Both the position numbers and the translations under genes were made by a program. Below are positions 1-9,300 of a DNA stretch of 64,000 nucleotides, piece by piece. The notes beneath the pieces are model-generated. The model ran no database searches. It saw only the letters and a program-made list of their open reading frames with translations, and had not been told where the DNA came from. The DNA is from Euglena gracilis (Eukaryota; Euglenida; Euglenophyceae; Euglenales): contig CP154954.1 in NCBI GenBank assembly GCA_039621445.1, forward strand, positions 47,409,847-47,473,846. Direction: 5' to 3'. Each line of letters begins with the position of its first letter. The first letter of the stretch is position 1.

Positions 1-107
1 CTCCATGGTAGTCGGGAAGAGTTCAGAGGGCTGGGGGATGCGGGCACGGGCCAGCGAGTGGTGGGGGGTGGGGGGTGCATCATGGGGTGTGATCGGGGTC
101 GGACCAT
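1..107 (-). CDS. Partial viral ORF beginning MVRPRSHPMM, cut by window edge
   Basis: This ATG follows the outermost TTGGATCC element on the minus strand by about 15 nt. The frame is Pro-rich and runs off the window. In this copy it reads through the segment SPLNSSRLP, which in the second copy lies in another frame, so one copy carries an indel here. It is probably the first exon-less start of the minus-strand protein that continues left, whose distal part is visible beside the second copy (20,109-21,445). Confidence 0.3.
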   Translation of the reverse strand, partial: MVRPRSHPMMHPPPPTTRWPVPASPSPLNSSRLPW

Positions 108-201
108 GGTACGGCGGGGAAGGATCCAACACCGACGGTGCGCTGCCGTTGTTGCGGCGGATGAGTTGGGAGAGGAATCCCGGGGACGCAACGTGGGTCA
201 T
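1..201 (-). CDS. Partial small viral ORF beginning MTHVASPGF, cut by window edge
   Basis: The ATG at 201 follows a TTGGATCC element by a few bases, the spacing used by the other morphogenesis genes, which is why I choose this start. The reading frame stays open to the window edge (67 residues) and is Pro/Ser/His-rich with no recognisable domain. The equivalent frame in the second copy runs 170 residues. A second TTGGATCC element and a second ATG lie inside it, so it may be only a short leader gene. No function can be assigned. Confidence 0.35.
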   Translation of the reverse strand, partial: MTHVASPGFLSQLIRRNNGSAPSVLDPSPPYHGPTPITPHDAPPTPHHSLARARIPQPSELFPTTME

Positions 202-991
202 CGGAAGGATCCAACAGCGGTGGCGGTGGTCGGAATACGTGTTCTTGGATCCATTCGACGATGCACTCCGCCACCACCCCCGCGGACGTGTCGGAGTTGG
301 TGTGGACCGCATTGGGTATGGGGTTCTGGACGGGCATGTGGGTGGGCGGGTGCTGCCGCGGCTGGCTGTGTCCCACGGCGGGGTGGGGGGTGTGGACGCT
401 GGTGTGTGCGCTGCTGTGGTGGCACGCGGGCAGCGCGCCCTCCAGGATGGGTCGGAGTGTGGGCCAACAGCCCTTGGCGAACGCGTGACTGCGGTGGGCC
501 AAACCGGCGAATACCACCCCGGATACGGAGCAGGTTTCCAAGGATTGGCCACCGGACCGACATTCCCGCATCCCCAGTTGCCGCAGGATCTTGGGAAAGG
601 CGGGGTCGTCCCAGGGGATGTGCCGCCAGAGGGCGTCGGCTGCGGGCCGGCTCCGTTCGATGGCCGCCTCCACCCGGTCGATCCACCCGCACCACCGCTC
701 GGCGGGGACGTCCGCGGGCCGGGCCGGGTAGCCCCGCCGGGCGCGGGCCAGTAGGCATTTCCAGTACCAAAATTCCGCGTCCGTCCACAGGCGCCCGCCC
801 GATGGCCGGGGATGCCGCTGCCGATGCTCCGCCTCGAGCCGCTGGCGGTGTTCGGCCTGTTCGACCAGCGCGGCGCGCTTGCGCTTGGCGTACCACCGGG
901 CGCTGGCGACCTTCTTGCGGAGTTTGCGGTGGCGGGTCCACTCCTCCGGGGTGACGGCGGCCCGGCGCACGCGCGGACATCGTTGGCGCAT
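80..991 (-). CDS. 303-residue basic protein downstream of the packaging ATPase
   Basis: Starts MRQRCPRVRR at an ATG overlapping the ATPase stop (TAGATG), so translation is probably coupled to, or reinitiated after, the ATPase. Residues 1-65 are strongly Arg/Lys/Glu-rich and likely helical. Residues 66-140 contain a Trp-rich segment (WTDAEFWYWK, RHIPWDDPAF). Beyond about 180 the chain is Pro/His-rich and low in complexity. The same length is open in both copies with only a few substitutions, which supports real coding. No catalytic motif is visible and I do not recognise the family; nucleic-acid binding is plausible from composition only. Confidence 0.55.
   Translation of the reverse strand: MRQRCPRVRRAAVTPEEWTRHRKLRKKVASARWYAKRKRAALVEQAEHRQRLEAEHRQRHPRPSGGRLWTDAEFWYWKCLLARARRGYPARPADVPAERWCGWIDRVEAAIERSRPAADALWRHIPWDDPAFPKILRQLGMRECRSGGQSLETCSVSGVVFAGLAHRSHAFAKGCWPTLRPILEGALPACHHSSAHTSVHTPHPAVGHSQPRQHPPTHMPVQNPIPNAVHTNSDTSAGVVAECIVEWIQEHVFRPPPPLLDPSDDPRCVPGIPLPTHPPQQRQRTVGVGSFPAVPWSDPDHTP
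122..129 (-). promoter_or_regulatory. TTGGATCC element
   Basis: Minus-strand TTGGATCC ending about 15 nt before the ATG at 107. Confidence 0.6.
207..214 (-). promoter_or_regulatory. TTGGATCC element
   Basis: Minus-strand GTTGGATCC, 6 nt before the ATG at 201. Confidence 0.6.
245..250 (+). promoter_or_regulatory. TTGGATCC element
   Basis: Plus-strand TTGGATCC 16 nt before the ATG of the 75-residue membrane ORF. It lies inside the opposing 303-residue gene, so its presence argues that the small ORF is expressed. Confidence 0.45.
261..488 (+). CDS. Small two-helix membrane protein, antisense to the 303-residue gene
   Basis: Seventy-five residues, Trp/Gly/Cys-rich, with hydrophobic stretches at about residues 12-34 and 40-55 and a short polar tail. 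It lies wholly within the C-terminal half of the opposing 303-residue ORF. What lifts it above a shadow ORF is a TTGGATCC element 16 nt upstream on its own strand, at the spacing seen for the other genes, and its preservation at the same length in the second copy. It could be a minor virion membrane or release protein, but that is inference. The alternative is that base composition alone creates it. Confidence 0.4.
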   Translation: MHSATTPADVSELVWTALGMGFWTGMWVGGCCRGWLCPTAGWGVWTLVCALLWWHAGSAPSRMGRSVGQQPLANA

Positions 992-2168
992 CTACTGCCC
1001 GAACAGGTGCTGCAGGGAGCGGGAGAGGGTGGATTCGGCCAGGGGTACCCGGTGGTACTTCACCAGATTTTGGGGGTGGGTGAGGGAACTCAGGGGGTGG
1101 TGCGCCGCCCGGGTGAGCTGGGACCAGGACTCCGGGGTGAGTTCCGTGCGGGTGGGTGTCTTCGGGTGCGTGAGCCCCACGGACGGATCCGCCCCCCGGA
1201 TGTTGGCCACCCGCTCCGGCTCCACCGCCTTCAGGTGCTGGTGATCCGCGGGGGCGGGCAGACGGCGCCGCTCCATCTCGCGCTTCATGCGGTCGAGGAA
1301 GACGCAGAGGACCTCCGTCTCCTCGGGGAACCATTCGGCCACGTTCCAGTCGAGGCACCCCAGGGAGTTGTTGATGCAGATGCCGTTGAAGTTCTTGTCG
1401 ACCTCCCCGGTGCGGGGGTTGACGACGGAGCAGGTGTGCTGGTTGTAGATCCCCTTGAATTCCCGGAAGCGCTCGTAGTGTCCGGTCATGGAGATGAGCT
1501 CCCGGTAGATGCTTTCCAGGAGTTTTTCGTTGGTCGTTGGTCACGCGGGGTGTGGGTGACGTTCTGCCGGAGGAACGGGGACAGGGTGTGCCCCGAGGTC
1601 AGCGAGTGGTAGCACAGGCAGACGCTGAGCCGCTTGTGGCGGGCGACGGACAGCAGCCCCACGAAGTGGCGGTCGGTCCGGAAGGCCTCGTTCATCCCCA
1701 CGTCGTCCAGCCAGAGGAAGGTCCGGGGGATGGCGTGGGGGGCGACGGTGGCGTCCGTCCGCTGCAGGAACGCCGCGGAGAGGTCGGGGTGTACTCCGAG
1801 GTGATGAACACCTTGTCCCGGAACGGCTGGAGCCACGCGTACGAGTTCGCGGCCTCGAACAGGTACGTGGGCAGGACCAGGAAGTACTGGTCGAACACGT
1901 TGTTGCGGAGCAGCCACATGAGCAGCGTCATGACCCGGAAGGACTTGCCGCCACCCTTCTGTCCCAGGCACAACAGGATGGGCGCCTGGTACGGGTCGCG
2001 GAACATCTCCTGCAGCTGCGCCTGGAGGTCCACCTGGGGCGGCGACACCGCCGCGGTGTCGCCTAGCTGCGGGCGAAGTTGTACCGGGGCAGCCACGGCA
2101 GGCGCGCGGCGAGCGCCAGCGGGCGCTGCAGGACGTTGTTGTTGCGGGGCTCCTTGCCGCTGCGCCAT
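992..2168 (-). pseudogene. A32/FtsK-like genome packaging ATPase, frameshifted copy
   Basis: Homologue of the open gene at 22,330-23,508. Two lesions separate its parts. Near 1,530-1,547 a 7-nt tandem duplication plus an 8-nt loss shift the frame, and one G is missing in the run near 1,787. The Walker A motif (GQKGGGKS) and Walker B segment (FLWLDDVG) are both still encoded but lie in different frames from the C-terminal part. Such ATPases drive genome packaging into DJR-capsid virions. Whether the lesions are biological or assembly errors cannot be settled here; the 7/8-nt change looks more like a true mutation than a homopolymer miscall. Confidence 0.75.
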
Positions 2169-2299
2169 CGGTTGGCGGGACGGAGCGTGCCGCCCCGGAT
2201 CAGAACGTCGCGGAGGGGGGTGAAGGCGCGGGACTGCTTGGACGCTCCGGGGGAGACGATGTGCCCGGCGACCGTGGACGCGGTGGAGCGGCGGGGCAT
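2063..2299 (-). CDS. Small basic protein (78 residues)
   Basis: Starts MPRRSTASTV just after a minus-strand TTGGATCC element; an upstream in-frame ATG overlaps the element itself, so I prefer the second ATG. It is rich in Arg with Asn and Pro and has no acidic cluster. The 3' end overlaps the ATPase start in another frame. The second copy encodes a 77-residue version with conservative changes. Size, charge and position resemble small core or DNA-condensing proteins of other DJR viruses, but this is inference from composition. Confidence 0.55.
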   Translation of the reverse strand: MPRRSTASTVAGHIVSPGASKQSRAFTPLRDVLIRGGTLRPANRWRSGKEPRNNNVLQRPLALAARLPWLPRYNFARS

Positions 2300-2306
2300 G
2301 CGCGAA

Positions 2307-2314
2307 GGATCCAA
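2307..2314 (-). promoter_or_regulatory. TTGGATCC element
   Basis: Minus-strand GTTGGATCC ending 8 nt before the ATG of the 78-residue basic protein; probably also drives the downstream ATPase and 303-residue gene. Confidence 0.65.
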
Positions 2315-2320
2315 CGACAC

Positions 2321-5300
2321 CTATTGACCGCTGGAGGCGAAGCTTTCGAGTGAGTCCCGGAAGCGGTTGCACCGGCGCCAGGCGGGGACCATGGCCTCGC
2401 GCAGGGGGGCGAAGACCCGCTGCAGGCGGGCCTGGCCGGGATGGATGACGTGGCGGGCCACGACGTTGAACCGCCCCGGGGCGTACGCCTGCACGGGGCC
2501 CGGGCTGCTCCCCCCCGACGCGTACGCCTGCACGGGCCCCTGGCTCGGCAGCGGATCCAGTAGGGCCGAGGGTGGTCCCATCCAGGCGGGGGAGTCCACG
2601 AACTGGGTGGGTAGGGGGGTGTTGTCGAAGATGCGGGCTGGCGGGCTGCTGCCGGCAAGCGTTTGGGTGGACGGGCTGTCGCCGATGATCGTTTGGGTGG
2701 AGAGGGTGGCCTCCGACCCGGTGGGAGCCGTGGACCGTCCGCTCCCCCCGACCACCGCGGGGGGTCGTACCTCGTGGAAAAAATTCCAGTGGCGCTTGGC
2801 GTCGGCCACTTCGGGGGGGTCGAACAGGCGGTCGTCGTCGGGCAGTTGCACGTCCCGCGGGCCCTGCCATCCCGGTGGCAGTTTCCGCTGGCGAACGAGT
2901 TCGTCGAAGATGAACTTGCGCCGTGCGATGTGGTAGAACAGGTGCAGTTCCAGACGCACGTGTTTGTTGTCCCAGTGACTGGCCAGCCTCCGGGCCTCGA
3001 CGCGGTCGCCCCTCCGGATTGCGCCCGTGAAGGCCTCCACCCAGTCCTCCGCCTGGGTGCGGAGGGTGTCGATCCAGCGCTGCGCGCGCACCAGAACGTC
3101 GCGGTTGGTGGGAAATTCGACATCCATCATCACGGGCCCGTCGCCCCCCATCCCCCCCGGGAGTTCGGGCAGGTTGGTTTCGTTTGGGAGGTCGTCGACG
3201 ACCTCGTCGTACACCTGCCATTGGTAGATAACTTTGTCGTCGTCGTCCTCACTGCGGGCTGTGAGCTGTGTGGACTGGGTCGGTTGTGTGGACTGGTTCG
3301 GGATGGTGAACTGCGTCGACTGTGACTGTGGCTGTGTCGATTGCGGTGCGGTGGACTGGGTGTTGATGAGGTGCCACGAGGCCTGCGAATCGTCGGGGGG
3401 GTCCGGCAACGGGTGCCATTGCTCGTGAAACAGGCGGCGGATGTTCCCCGCGCTGTCCTGGGGTCGCCAGTCGTAGCGGAACCGCATCATCCGGGACCCG
3501 TAGTCCCACCATTGGTTGCGGAATTCGGGGCGCATCGGCAGTGTCGGGGCGGGGCGGACCGGGGGTACGGGCAGCCGCGCGAGGGTCTGCCAGACCCCGA
3601 GTTCCGAGCCGGAGTTGGGGAACTCCCGGGCCACGGACGCCAACCACTGGTTGCGGACCGCCGCGAGTTGGACCAGGACCTCGCGCTGCGTGGGGGTCCA
3701 GTAGGCCGTCCCCATCCGCTGGTCGTTTACGACACCCTCCCATCGGGGTCCGGGGTCCCACAGGCCGTTCGCGGCGGCGTAGAGGACGACGTCCAGGTCG
3801 GTCTGCACCTCCTGGACGCTCTGTGGCACCTCTCGGTCGTCGTACGGCGGAATCTCCCGCCGGGGCCAGGTCCCCTGGATGCCGCGGAACACGCCGTGTT
3901 GTACCAGGTACTGGTAGGGGTATACCCACAGGCTGTTGTCGTCCATCCGGTTCCGGAGACGGGCCTCCAGGTTCCGGATCATTTTTTTCACGTCCGCCTT
4001 CATCGATGCGTCCATTTTTCCGCCCAGGATGCGCTCCAGGGCCGCGTCGTCCCGTAGCAGGGACAACTGCGCGGCCACGATCGCCCAGTACCGGGCGAAG
4101 GTGTACGGGGTGCGGTTTCGCAGGGCATCCAGGTCGAGTTCGTCCGCGTGGTTGCCGAAGTCCCGCCGCAGCCTTCCGAGGATGCGCCGCTGCTGTTCCG
4201 CCGCGCTGCGCGATGCGGCCCGGGGGCTGGGTGTGTGATCGACGGGTGCGCCCGGCGGGGCCGGGAGTGCGATGACGGACGGGGTGGACGACGGGGTGAC
4301 GGACATATCCGCGTCCCCCCCCCTCCGGAGACCCGCCGGGGCTGCTGCGGATCAACGTGGCGGTGGAGGGGGTCGCGGTGGTCGGGGAGGCGGGGGGTGA
4401 GAGCCGGTCCACGTACGCCTGGGCCAGGGGGTGCAGTTCCATGCGCGGGGGCGGTTGTCCCGCACGCCCCACGACGGACAGGGCCTGGGAGGGTTTCGGT
4501 GAGGACGCGACGGGTATCGGGGAGTCCGCGACGACGGTCGCGTTGCGCTTCTTCTCCTTCCGGGCCTCGTCCCGCAGTTTCCGCTGCTCGCGCTCCCACT
4601 CGGCCCGCCGCGCGGGGTCCCGGGGCCGGCCCTTGGGCGGTCCCCGTTTGCGCCCCGCGGGGGGGACGACCACGACCTGCGACAGCCGGATCATGTCGTC
4701 CGGACCGCCGGGCGGTACGCGCCGCCGGCTGGGAGTCTGCCAGCCGGTGGTGGTGGACGAGGCGGCCGCGGGGTTCGCGGCCGCGGCCGCGGCCCGCTCC
4801 TCCTCCGCCTGCGCCTGGGACCGGGTGACCACCCGGCTCCGCCCGATGTTGGTGCGCGCGCGGTACAGGTTGGGGTACAACTGCGAACCCACCCGGGCGA
4901 GGCGCCGCTGCACGGCGGCCCGCGCCAGTTCCGACCGGGGGACCTGGCTCCCGATGACGCGTCGGGGGCGGACCCCGCCCAGTCGCACCCGCAGCGGTGC
5001 GCTGGTGGGTGCCGGGGCCGGTGGTGGGGCTACGGCTCCCGAACCCGCCCCGGCGGGGTCGTCTGCCATGGACAACTGGGTGGCGTCTTCGTCGTCGTCC
5101 GCGTCCAGAACGGTGGCCTGCGTGTCGTCGGGAACGGTCACCGCGGACGCCGCGGACGGCGGCGGCGGCGGTGCCGTGGAGGGGGTGAGGGTGGAGAGCG
5201 GGGTGCTCGCGTCCGGGGAGAACAACGGTGCGGACGCGTCGTCGTCCGCCGCCGCCGGCGGGGGTGAATCCGAGTCGGAGAACAGCGGCATAGACTCCGC

Positions 5301-6092
5301 CTCGATCTTCTCCTCCGCCGCGGCGGCGACCGCCCGTTGCCGGGCAGCCTCCACCGCTTCGTCGCGCTTTTGTGAGCGCTGGAATTCGGCCTGCCGTCGA
5401 TTCCGGGGCCGGGACGGCTCCGCCTCGTAGTCCGGTATCCAGGCGTCCTTGACGTTGTCCTGGGCGCCCACCGCGGCCACCTGGGTGGTGTCGTGCAGCG
5501 GGGGCTCGACGGCCGGCAGCCCCTTGTCGGTGTACTCCGCCAGCCGCTCCATCACCATGAGCGTCATGGTCGTCTTGTTGGCCTCGCTGATCACGTCGTG
5601 CTGCCAGTGCGCGTCGTTGATGTACGGGACGCCGTCCGTGGTGGATGACGTCGCGGCCCCCTCCCCCTCCGCCACCGGGTTGGTGCGGAAGTAGCCCCCC
5701 ATGTCGGGGATGACGGAGTGGTCGCTCTTCAGCATGAGGTACGCGAACTCGGTGCGGGTGACCTTCCCCGTCTTCACCAGCTCCTTCCAGTGGGCGGCGA
5801 GGTAGCCCTGGGCCCGCCGGGTCATTCCGGCGATGCTCTGCAGCACCTCCGCATCCAGTTGCCAGTCGGAACCGGGGTCGGGCGGTTTCGCCCGCAGCCG
5901 CCGGTACAGCTCGCGGGTCAGCAGGGATCGGGTGTAGTCCGTCCACAGCCGGTCCAGGCGCCGGCGCTCCGCGCTGGTCAGGCTCCGCCCCACTGCGGCC
6001 CGCAGGCGGTCGTTGGTGAACGCCGCGGTGGTGTGGGTGATCCGCACCTCGGTGTCGTCGTCGACGACGGGAACGGTGGGTGCCGAGGCCAT
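2321..6092 (-). pseudogene. Very large Ala/Pro-rich structural or scaffold protein, one frameshift
   Basis: Starts MASAPTVPVV 9 nt after a TTGGATCC element and would be about 1,250 residues. The frame is open from 6,092 to about 4,315, where a run of nine Cs (eight in the second copy) shifts it, and resumes from about 4,306 to the stop at 2,321. In order it shows a helical N-terminal part, an acidic/Ala-rich linker, a basic segment with an AT-hook-like core (PKGRPRDP, near 4,630), a helical region near 4,000-4,200, and a Ser/Thr/Gln repeat near 3,255-3,365. I do not recognise the family. Position opposite the capsid gene suggests a virion or scaffold role. Confidence 0.6.
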
Positions 6093-6101
6093 GCGTCGCT
6101 G

Positions 6102-6109
6102 GGATCCAA
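6102..6109 (-). promoter_or_regulatory. TTGGATCC element, leftward arm of bidirectional promoter
   Basis: Minus-strand TGTTGGATCC before the large leftward gene. Together with the element at 6,170 it forms a divergent pair inside a 99-bp intergenic gap. Confidence 0.7.
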
Positions 6110-6169
6110 CAGCGGGGGTGGTGGTTGCGATTCAATCAGTACTGCCAACTCGGCGAACAACCCGGTTTG

Positions 6170-6177
6170 TTGGATCC
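6170..6177 (+). promoter_or_regulatory. TTGGATCC element, rightward arm, capsid gene
   Basis: TTGGATCC followed by a T run and then the capsid ATG, 22 nt from the first T of the element. Confidence 0.7.
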
Positions 6178-6191
6178 TTTTTTTGCGCACC

Positions 6192-7805
6192 ATGTCGGAC
6201 CACTACGCCGTCGTGGGACAGAACAATCGGAACCTGCTGGTGCAGTCGCGGCGCCTGGCGCCCTTCCACGAGGACATCACGCGCCGGCAGCCCTTCGAGC
6301 CGGCCAGTGTGGCCCCGGGCCAGTACACCCGCATCAAGCTGGATTTCAAGCACGCCACGGACCGGGAGCTGGTGCTGAACGACATCCGGCTGCGCTTCGG
6401 CCTGGACTTCAGCGCCCGGCCCAACACGGGCAACGTCTTCGCCGTGCGGGCCCCGGACCTGAGCCGGGAGATGACCATCAAGATCAACGAGGACATCGTA
6501 TTCCGCGCCGACCGCATGCGCGAGCTCACCCACCTCTACGTGATGAACGCCGCCAAGCTGGCGGGCGAGCGCAACGAGGTCCGCGACGCCTTCCTGATGA
6601 ACGCCGGGGTGGTCCCGGCGGGCTACAGTCCGACCTTCAGCTACCGGACCGCGGACAAGGGCTGGTACGTCGACAGCGGCAGCCAGCTGTCCATCGACAA
6701 CGTCAACATCAAGGTGAGCGACGTGACCCGCGCGGGTCTGGAGCGGGACGACGGTCTGCCCCGGATGATCTGGAGTGACAAGGTCACCGGGACGCCGTAC
6801 AAGTTCGTCTTCGACATCAGCCTCAACCAGTTGTGCGGCCCCATCTTCCACCGCCTGCACCTGCGGCGCGTGGAGTTCGTGCAGATCGACCTCATGTTCG
6901 AGCCGTGGGTGTCCGCCCAGCAGACCCAAAAATTCCTGCTGTTCGCCACCGACCCGTCGTCCGGGGGCGCCCACCCCTACTCCGTGGCCCGCATCACCGA
7001 CCTGGAGGTCCGGCAGTACCGCACCACCCTCCTGGACGGCATCCACGGGTTCACGCTGCCCCCGGCGCGCATGCTGTCGTGGCTCATGCACCGCTACAGC
7101 ATGCGGGAGTACAACTTCGACTTCAGCAACCCGTCCAACTTCCTGGACATCCCCCTCAACGACTGGGAGATCCGGACGAACATCGTCCGCATCTGGTGGA
7201 TGCTGGCCCCGAAGAACCCCCAGCCGAACGGCAACGGCTTCGAGCCGCTGTTCGCGCCCTGCGAGCCCTACGAGCGCCTGATCGGCGTGGAGATCCGCTG
7301 GAAGAACGACAAGGTCCTGGACCTCGACACCCTGTTCCAGGTGTACCGCCACTACGTGCTGTCGGACAACAAGCGCTTCAGCCTGGCGGACCCCTACGTG
7401 CGCTTCCAGCGCCTGCTGGCCCCCGACCCCCCGGGGCGCCAGGTGGACACCGACCTCACCTACTACACGTGGAACGAGACGACGCGCGACCCCAACCTCA
7501 TCGGGCGCGAGCGCTACGAGATCCCCATGTACCACGTCGACCTCTCCATGAACATCCAGTCCGGGGTGCCGGGGGCGGAGATCGTGGGGGGCATCGTCAA
7601 CGACACCAGCGACTACGTCATCCGCCTCAAGAACGTCATCCGCGACGACAGCGCCCCCACCAGCGACCCGTTTGTGCACGCCGCCGACGGGGTGCGGAAG
7701 ATCTACGTGTGGATCGAGTACCAGACCCTCGTCAACCTCGCGGCCCACTCCAACCAGTTCTCGCGCTGCAGCCAGGTGGTCACCAAGCAGCTCAACGTAC
7801 AGTGA
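6192..7805 (+). CDS. Candidate double-jelly-roll major capsid protein
   Basis: 537 residues starting MSDHYAVVGQ. Size, central position, strongly beta-type sequence and the C-terminal strand KIYVWIEYQTLVNL fit DJR capsid proteins of polinton-like viruses, which form the hexon-like trimers of the shell. It is the first gene of the rightward block and faces the large leftward gene across a shared promoter. Against the second copy there are two synonymous substitutions and two compensating whole-codon indels, so the reading frame has been kept. The assignment rests on context and general sequence character, not a database match; a structure prediction would settle it. Confidence 0.68.
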   Translation: MSDHYAVVGQNNRNLLVQSRRLAPFHEDITRRQPFEPASVAPGQYTRIKLDFKHATDRELVLNDIRLRFGLDFSARPNTGNVFAVRAPDLSREMTIKINEDIVFRADRMRELTHLYVMNAAKLAGERNEVRDAFLMNAGVVPAGYSPTFSYRTADKGWYVDSGSQLSIDNVNIKVSDVTRAGLERDDGLPRMIWSDKVTGTPYKFVFDISLNQLCGPIFHRLHLRRVEFVQIDLMFEPWVSAQQTQKFLLFATDPSSGGAHPYSVARITDLEVRQYRTTLLDGIHGFTLPPARMLSWLMHRYSMREYNFDFSNPSNFLDIPLNDWEIRTNIVRIWWMLAPKNPQPNGNGFEPLFAPCEPYERLIGVEIRWKNDKVLDLDTLFQVYRHYVLSDNKRFSLADPYVRFQRLLAPDPPGRQVDTDLTYYTWNETTRDPNLIGRERYEIPMYHVDLSMNIQSGVPGAEIVGGIVNDTSDYVIRLKNVIRDDSAPTSDPFVHAADGVRKIYVWIEYQTLVNLAAHSNQFSRCSQVVTKQLNVQ

Positions 7806-7813
7806 CCGCGCGA

Positions 7814-8209
7814 ATGGCAACGTTGGATAATTTCGCGACCGTCTACGGTCCGGGCTCCCGCGCCCGGCAGACCAGCTACGCCGACCGCCTGCGCAACCTC
7901 CAGTACAACCTCCCCGACTCCGCGGCGCGGGGGTGGGACCTGCGGTCCGCGCTGCCGGTGGCCCCCGTCCAGCCGTACGACCCGGGGATGCACACCTCGG
8001 AGCGCCCCAGCCCCCTGATCGAGGAGCGGCGGACGCCGCGGGGGATGCAGGGCTATTTCGTGCCGCTGGTTCCCCGCCCCCAGCGCCGGGTGGGCGACAC
8101 GGCCGACGGGGTGCTGCTGTACGACGCCCGCGGGAACGTCGGCGCGCAGTGGCTCCGGCGGACCACGGCCCCGGTCCGCACCTACGGCCGCTTCCATCCC
8201 TACGTGTAA
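7814..8209 (+). CDS. 131-residue capsid-linked protein
   Basis: Starts MATLDNFATV 8 nt after the capsid stop. Unusually, the TTGGAT element lies just inside the coding start (7,823) instead of before it. The chain is Arg/Pro/Tyr-rich, has no hydrophobic helix, and ends TYGRFHPYV. Perfectly open in both copies. No family recognised. An aromatic C-terminal tail on a small arginine-rich protein next to the capsid gene could be a cement or protease-substrate core protein, but that is speculation. Confidence 0.6.
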   Translation: MATLDNFATVYGPGSRARQTSYADRLRNLQYNLPDSAARGWDLRSALPVAPVQPYDPGMHTSERPSPLIEERRTPRGMQGYFVPLVPRPQRRVGDTADGVLLYDARGNVGAQWLRRTTAPVRTYGRFHPYV

Positions 8210-8221
8210 CCACCACCGTCC

Positions 8222-8227
8222 TTGGAT
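8222..8227 (+). promoter_or_regulatory. TTGGATTC element
   Basis: Preceded by CACCACCG and located 17 nt before the next ATG. Confidence 0.6.
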
Positions 8228-8238
8228 TCTTCGGGTCC

Positions 8239-8547
8239 ATGGCGCTGTTGCAGAACACCATGGTGCAGCCCCTGCATTTCGGGTCCCAGCTCATCCAGGA
8301 GCTGGGCCACGCGATCCACCCCCTGGTGCACGCCGTGGAGCAGCCCATCGACAACGTCGTGCGGAACACCACCAACGTGGTCTCGGGGGTCTTCCGTCTG
8401 AATCTGGCCCTGTTGGCCGCCCTTCCCTACGCCGCCGTGGCCTTCATGGGCTGGACCTTCGTCGGCAACTTCTTCCCCCGGGAGAAGCGCCGTCTGGAGG
8501 CGTCGGTGGGTTCGGCGGTGCGCCGGATCCGGCGCCGTCTCCTCTGA
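8239..8547 (+). CDS. 102-residue single-pass membrane protein with basic tail
   Basis: Starts MALLQNTMVQ. A hydrophobic segment of about 25 residues at 54-79 (LALLAALPYAAVAFMGW) is followed by a strongly basic C-terminus (REKRRL and RRIRRRLL), the arrangement of a tail-side membrane anchor. The N-terminal half is amphipathic. Length and sequence are preserved in the second copy. A virion membrane or membrane-active entry protein would fit a DJR virus, but no family match is visible. Confidence 0.6.
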   Translation: MALLQNTMVQPLHFGSQLIQELGHAIHPLVHAVEQPIDNVVRNTTNVVSGVFRLNLALLAALPYAAVAFMGWTFVGNFFPREKRRLEASVGSAVRRIRRRLL

Positions 8548-8561
8548 AACCACCCGCACCG

Positions 8562-8567
8562 TTGGAT
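8562..8567 (+). promoter_or_regulatory. CACCGTTGGATTG element
   Basis: Full extended form of the motif, 17 nt before the ATG at 8,579. Confidence 0.65.
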
Positions 8568-8578
8568 TGTACCGTGGC

Positions 8579-9268
8579 ATGGCGTGGTTGCTCGGCCCCC
8601 CGAACGATCCCCGGATGGTGGCCGGTGGCAAGCGGGGGCTCGACGAGCGCATCCGGCAGGATCCCGTGCTGAACATCCTGTGGCGACAGCGACCCCAGCG
8701 GCCGGTGATCCTCACCGGGAACCTCATCGTCGGCGGGGGGCAGAAGCCCCTGGACCCGGCGCTGCCGCTGCCGGACCACCCCGAACGCTACCCCCACGTG
8801 GCCCTGCTCCCCGCGGACTACGAGAACGTCGCCAACGGACGGCCCATCGAGCACACCGCGGACGGCGAGCCCATCGCCCGCAACGCGTGGGAGCACCTCC
8901 GGTGGCAGGCGACGTACCACCCGTGGACCCTGGTGCGCGCCGTCTTCGAGACCTTCGGCCGCGCGGCGGGCTGGGTGGTGTGGAACTACGCGGACTTCGC
9001 GGCGCAGTTCCGCGCCTGGGACGGGACCTGGACGGGTCTCGTGCACCACAGCGCGCTGATCTGGCGGGGGTTGGTGGTGGCGGCGCTGACGCTGGGCCTC
9101 GTGGAGGTGGGGCCCCTCCTGGGCGCCCTGGCCCAGTGGACGCGGCTCGTGTGGGAGCTCCTGCGTGCGGCGTTCGGGTTGGCCGCGGATGCGGCGCAGG
9201 TCCTGTGGTGGTCCCTCGGCCGCCTGTGGGACGACGTTGTAGGCATGGTTGGCATCGGACGATCCTAA
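8579..9268 (+). CDS. 229-residue protein with hydrophobic C-terminal helices
   Basis: Starts MAWLLGPPND at the first ATG after the TTGGATT element; the longer frame upstream would need a TTG start inside the element. Residues 1-110 are polar and Pro-rich. Residues 112-229 are Trp-rich and helical, with one clear membrane span at about 158-187 and amphipathic helices after it. Intact in both copies. Probably membrane-associated; virion role unknown. Confidence 0.6.
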   Translation: MAWLLGPPNDPRMVAGGKRGLDERIRQDPVLNILWRQRPQRPVILTGNLIVGGGQKPLDPALPLPDHPERYPHVALLPADYENVANGRPIEHTADGEPIARNAWEHLRWQATYHPWTLVRAVFETFGRAAGWVVWNYADFAAQFRAWDGTWTGLVHHSALIWRGLVVAALTLGLVEVGPLLGALAQWTRLVWELLRAAFGLAADAAQVLWWSLGRLWDDVVGMVGIGRS

Positions 9269-9277
9269 TCGCCACCG

Positions 9278-9284
9278 TTGGATC
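9278..9284 (+). promoter_or_regulatory. CACCGTTGGATCTTTTT element
   Basis: Extended motif followed by a T run, 23 nt before the ATG at 9,301. Confidence 0.65.
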
Positions 9285-9300
9285 TTTTTGACAAAGCGGC

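Noticed and set aside
6132-8375. 747-residue minus-strand ORF opposite the capsid gene (and its twin at 27,708-29,714)
   Set aside because: It is the antisense shadow of a GC-rich coding gene, low in complexity (Val/Gly/Asp/His), and has no TTGGATCC element on its strand.
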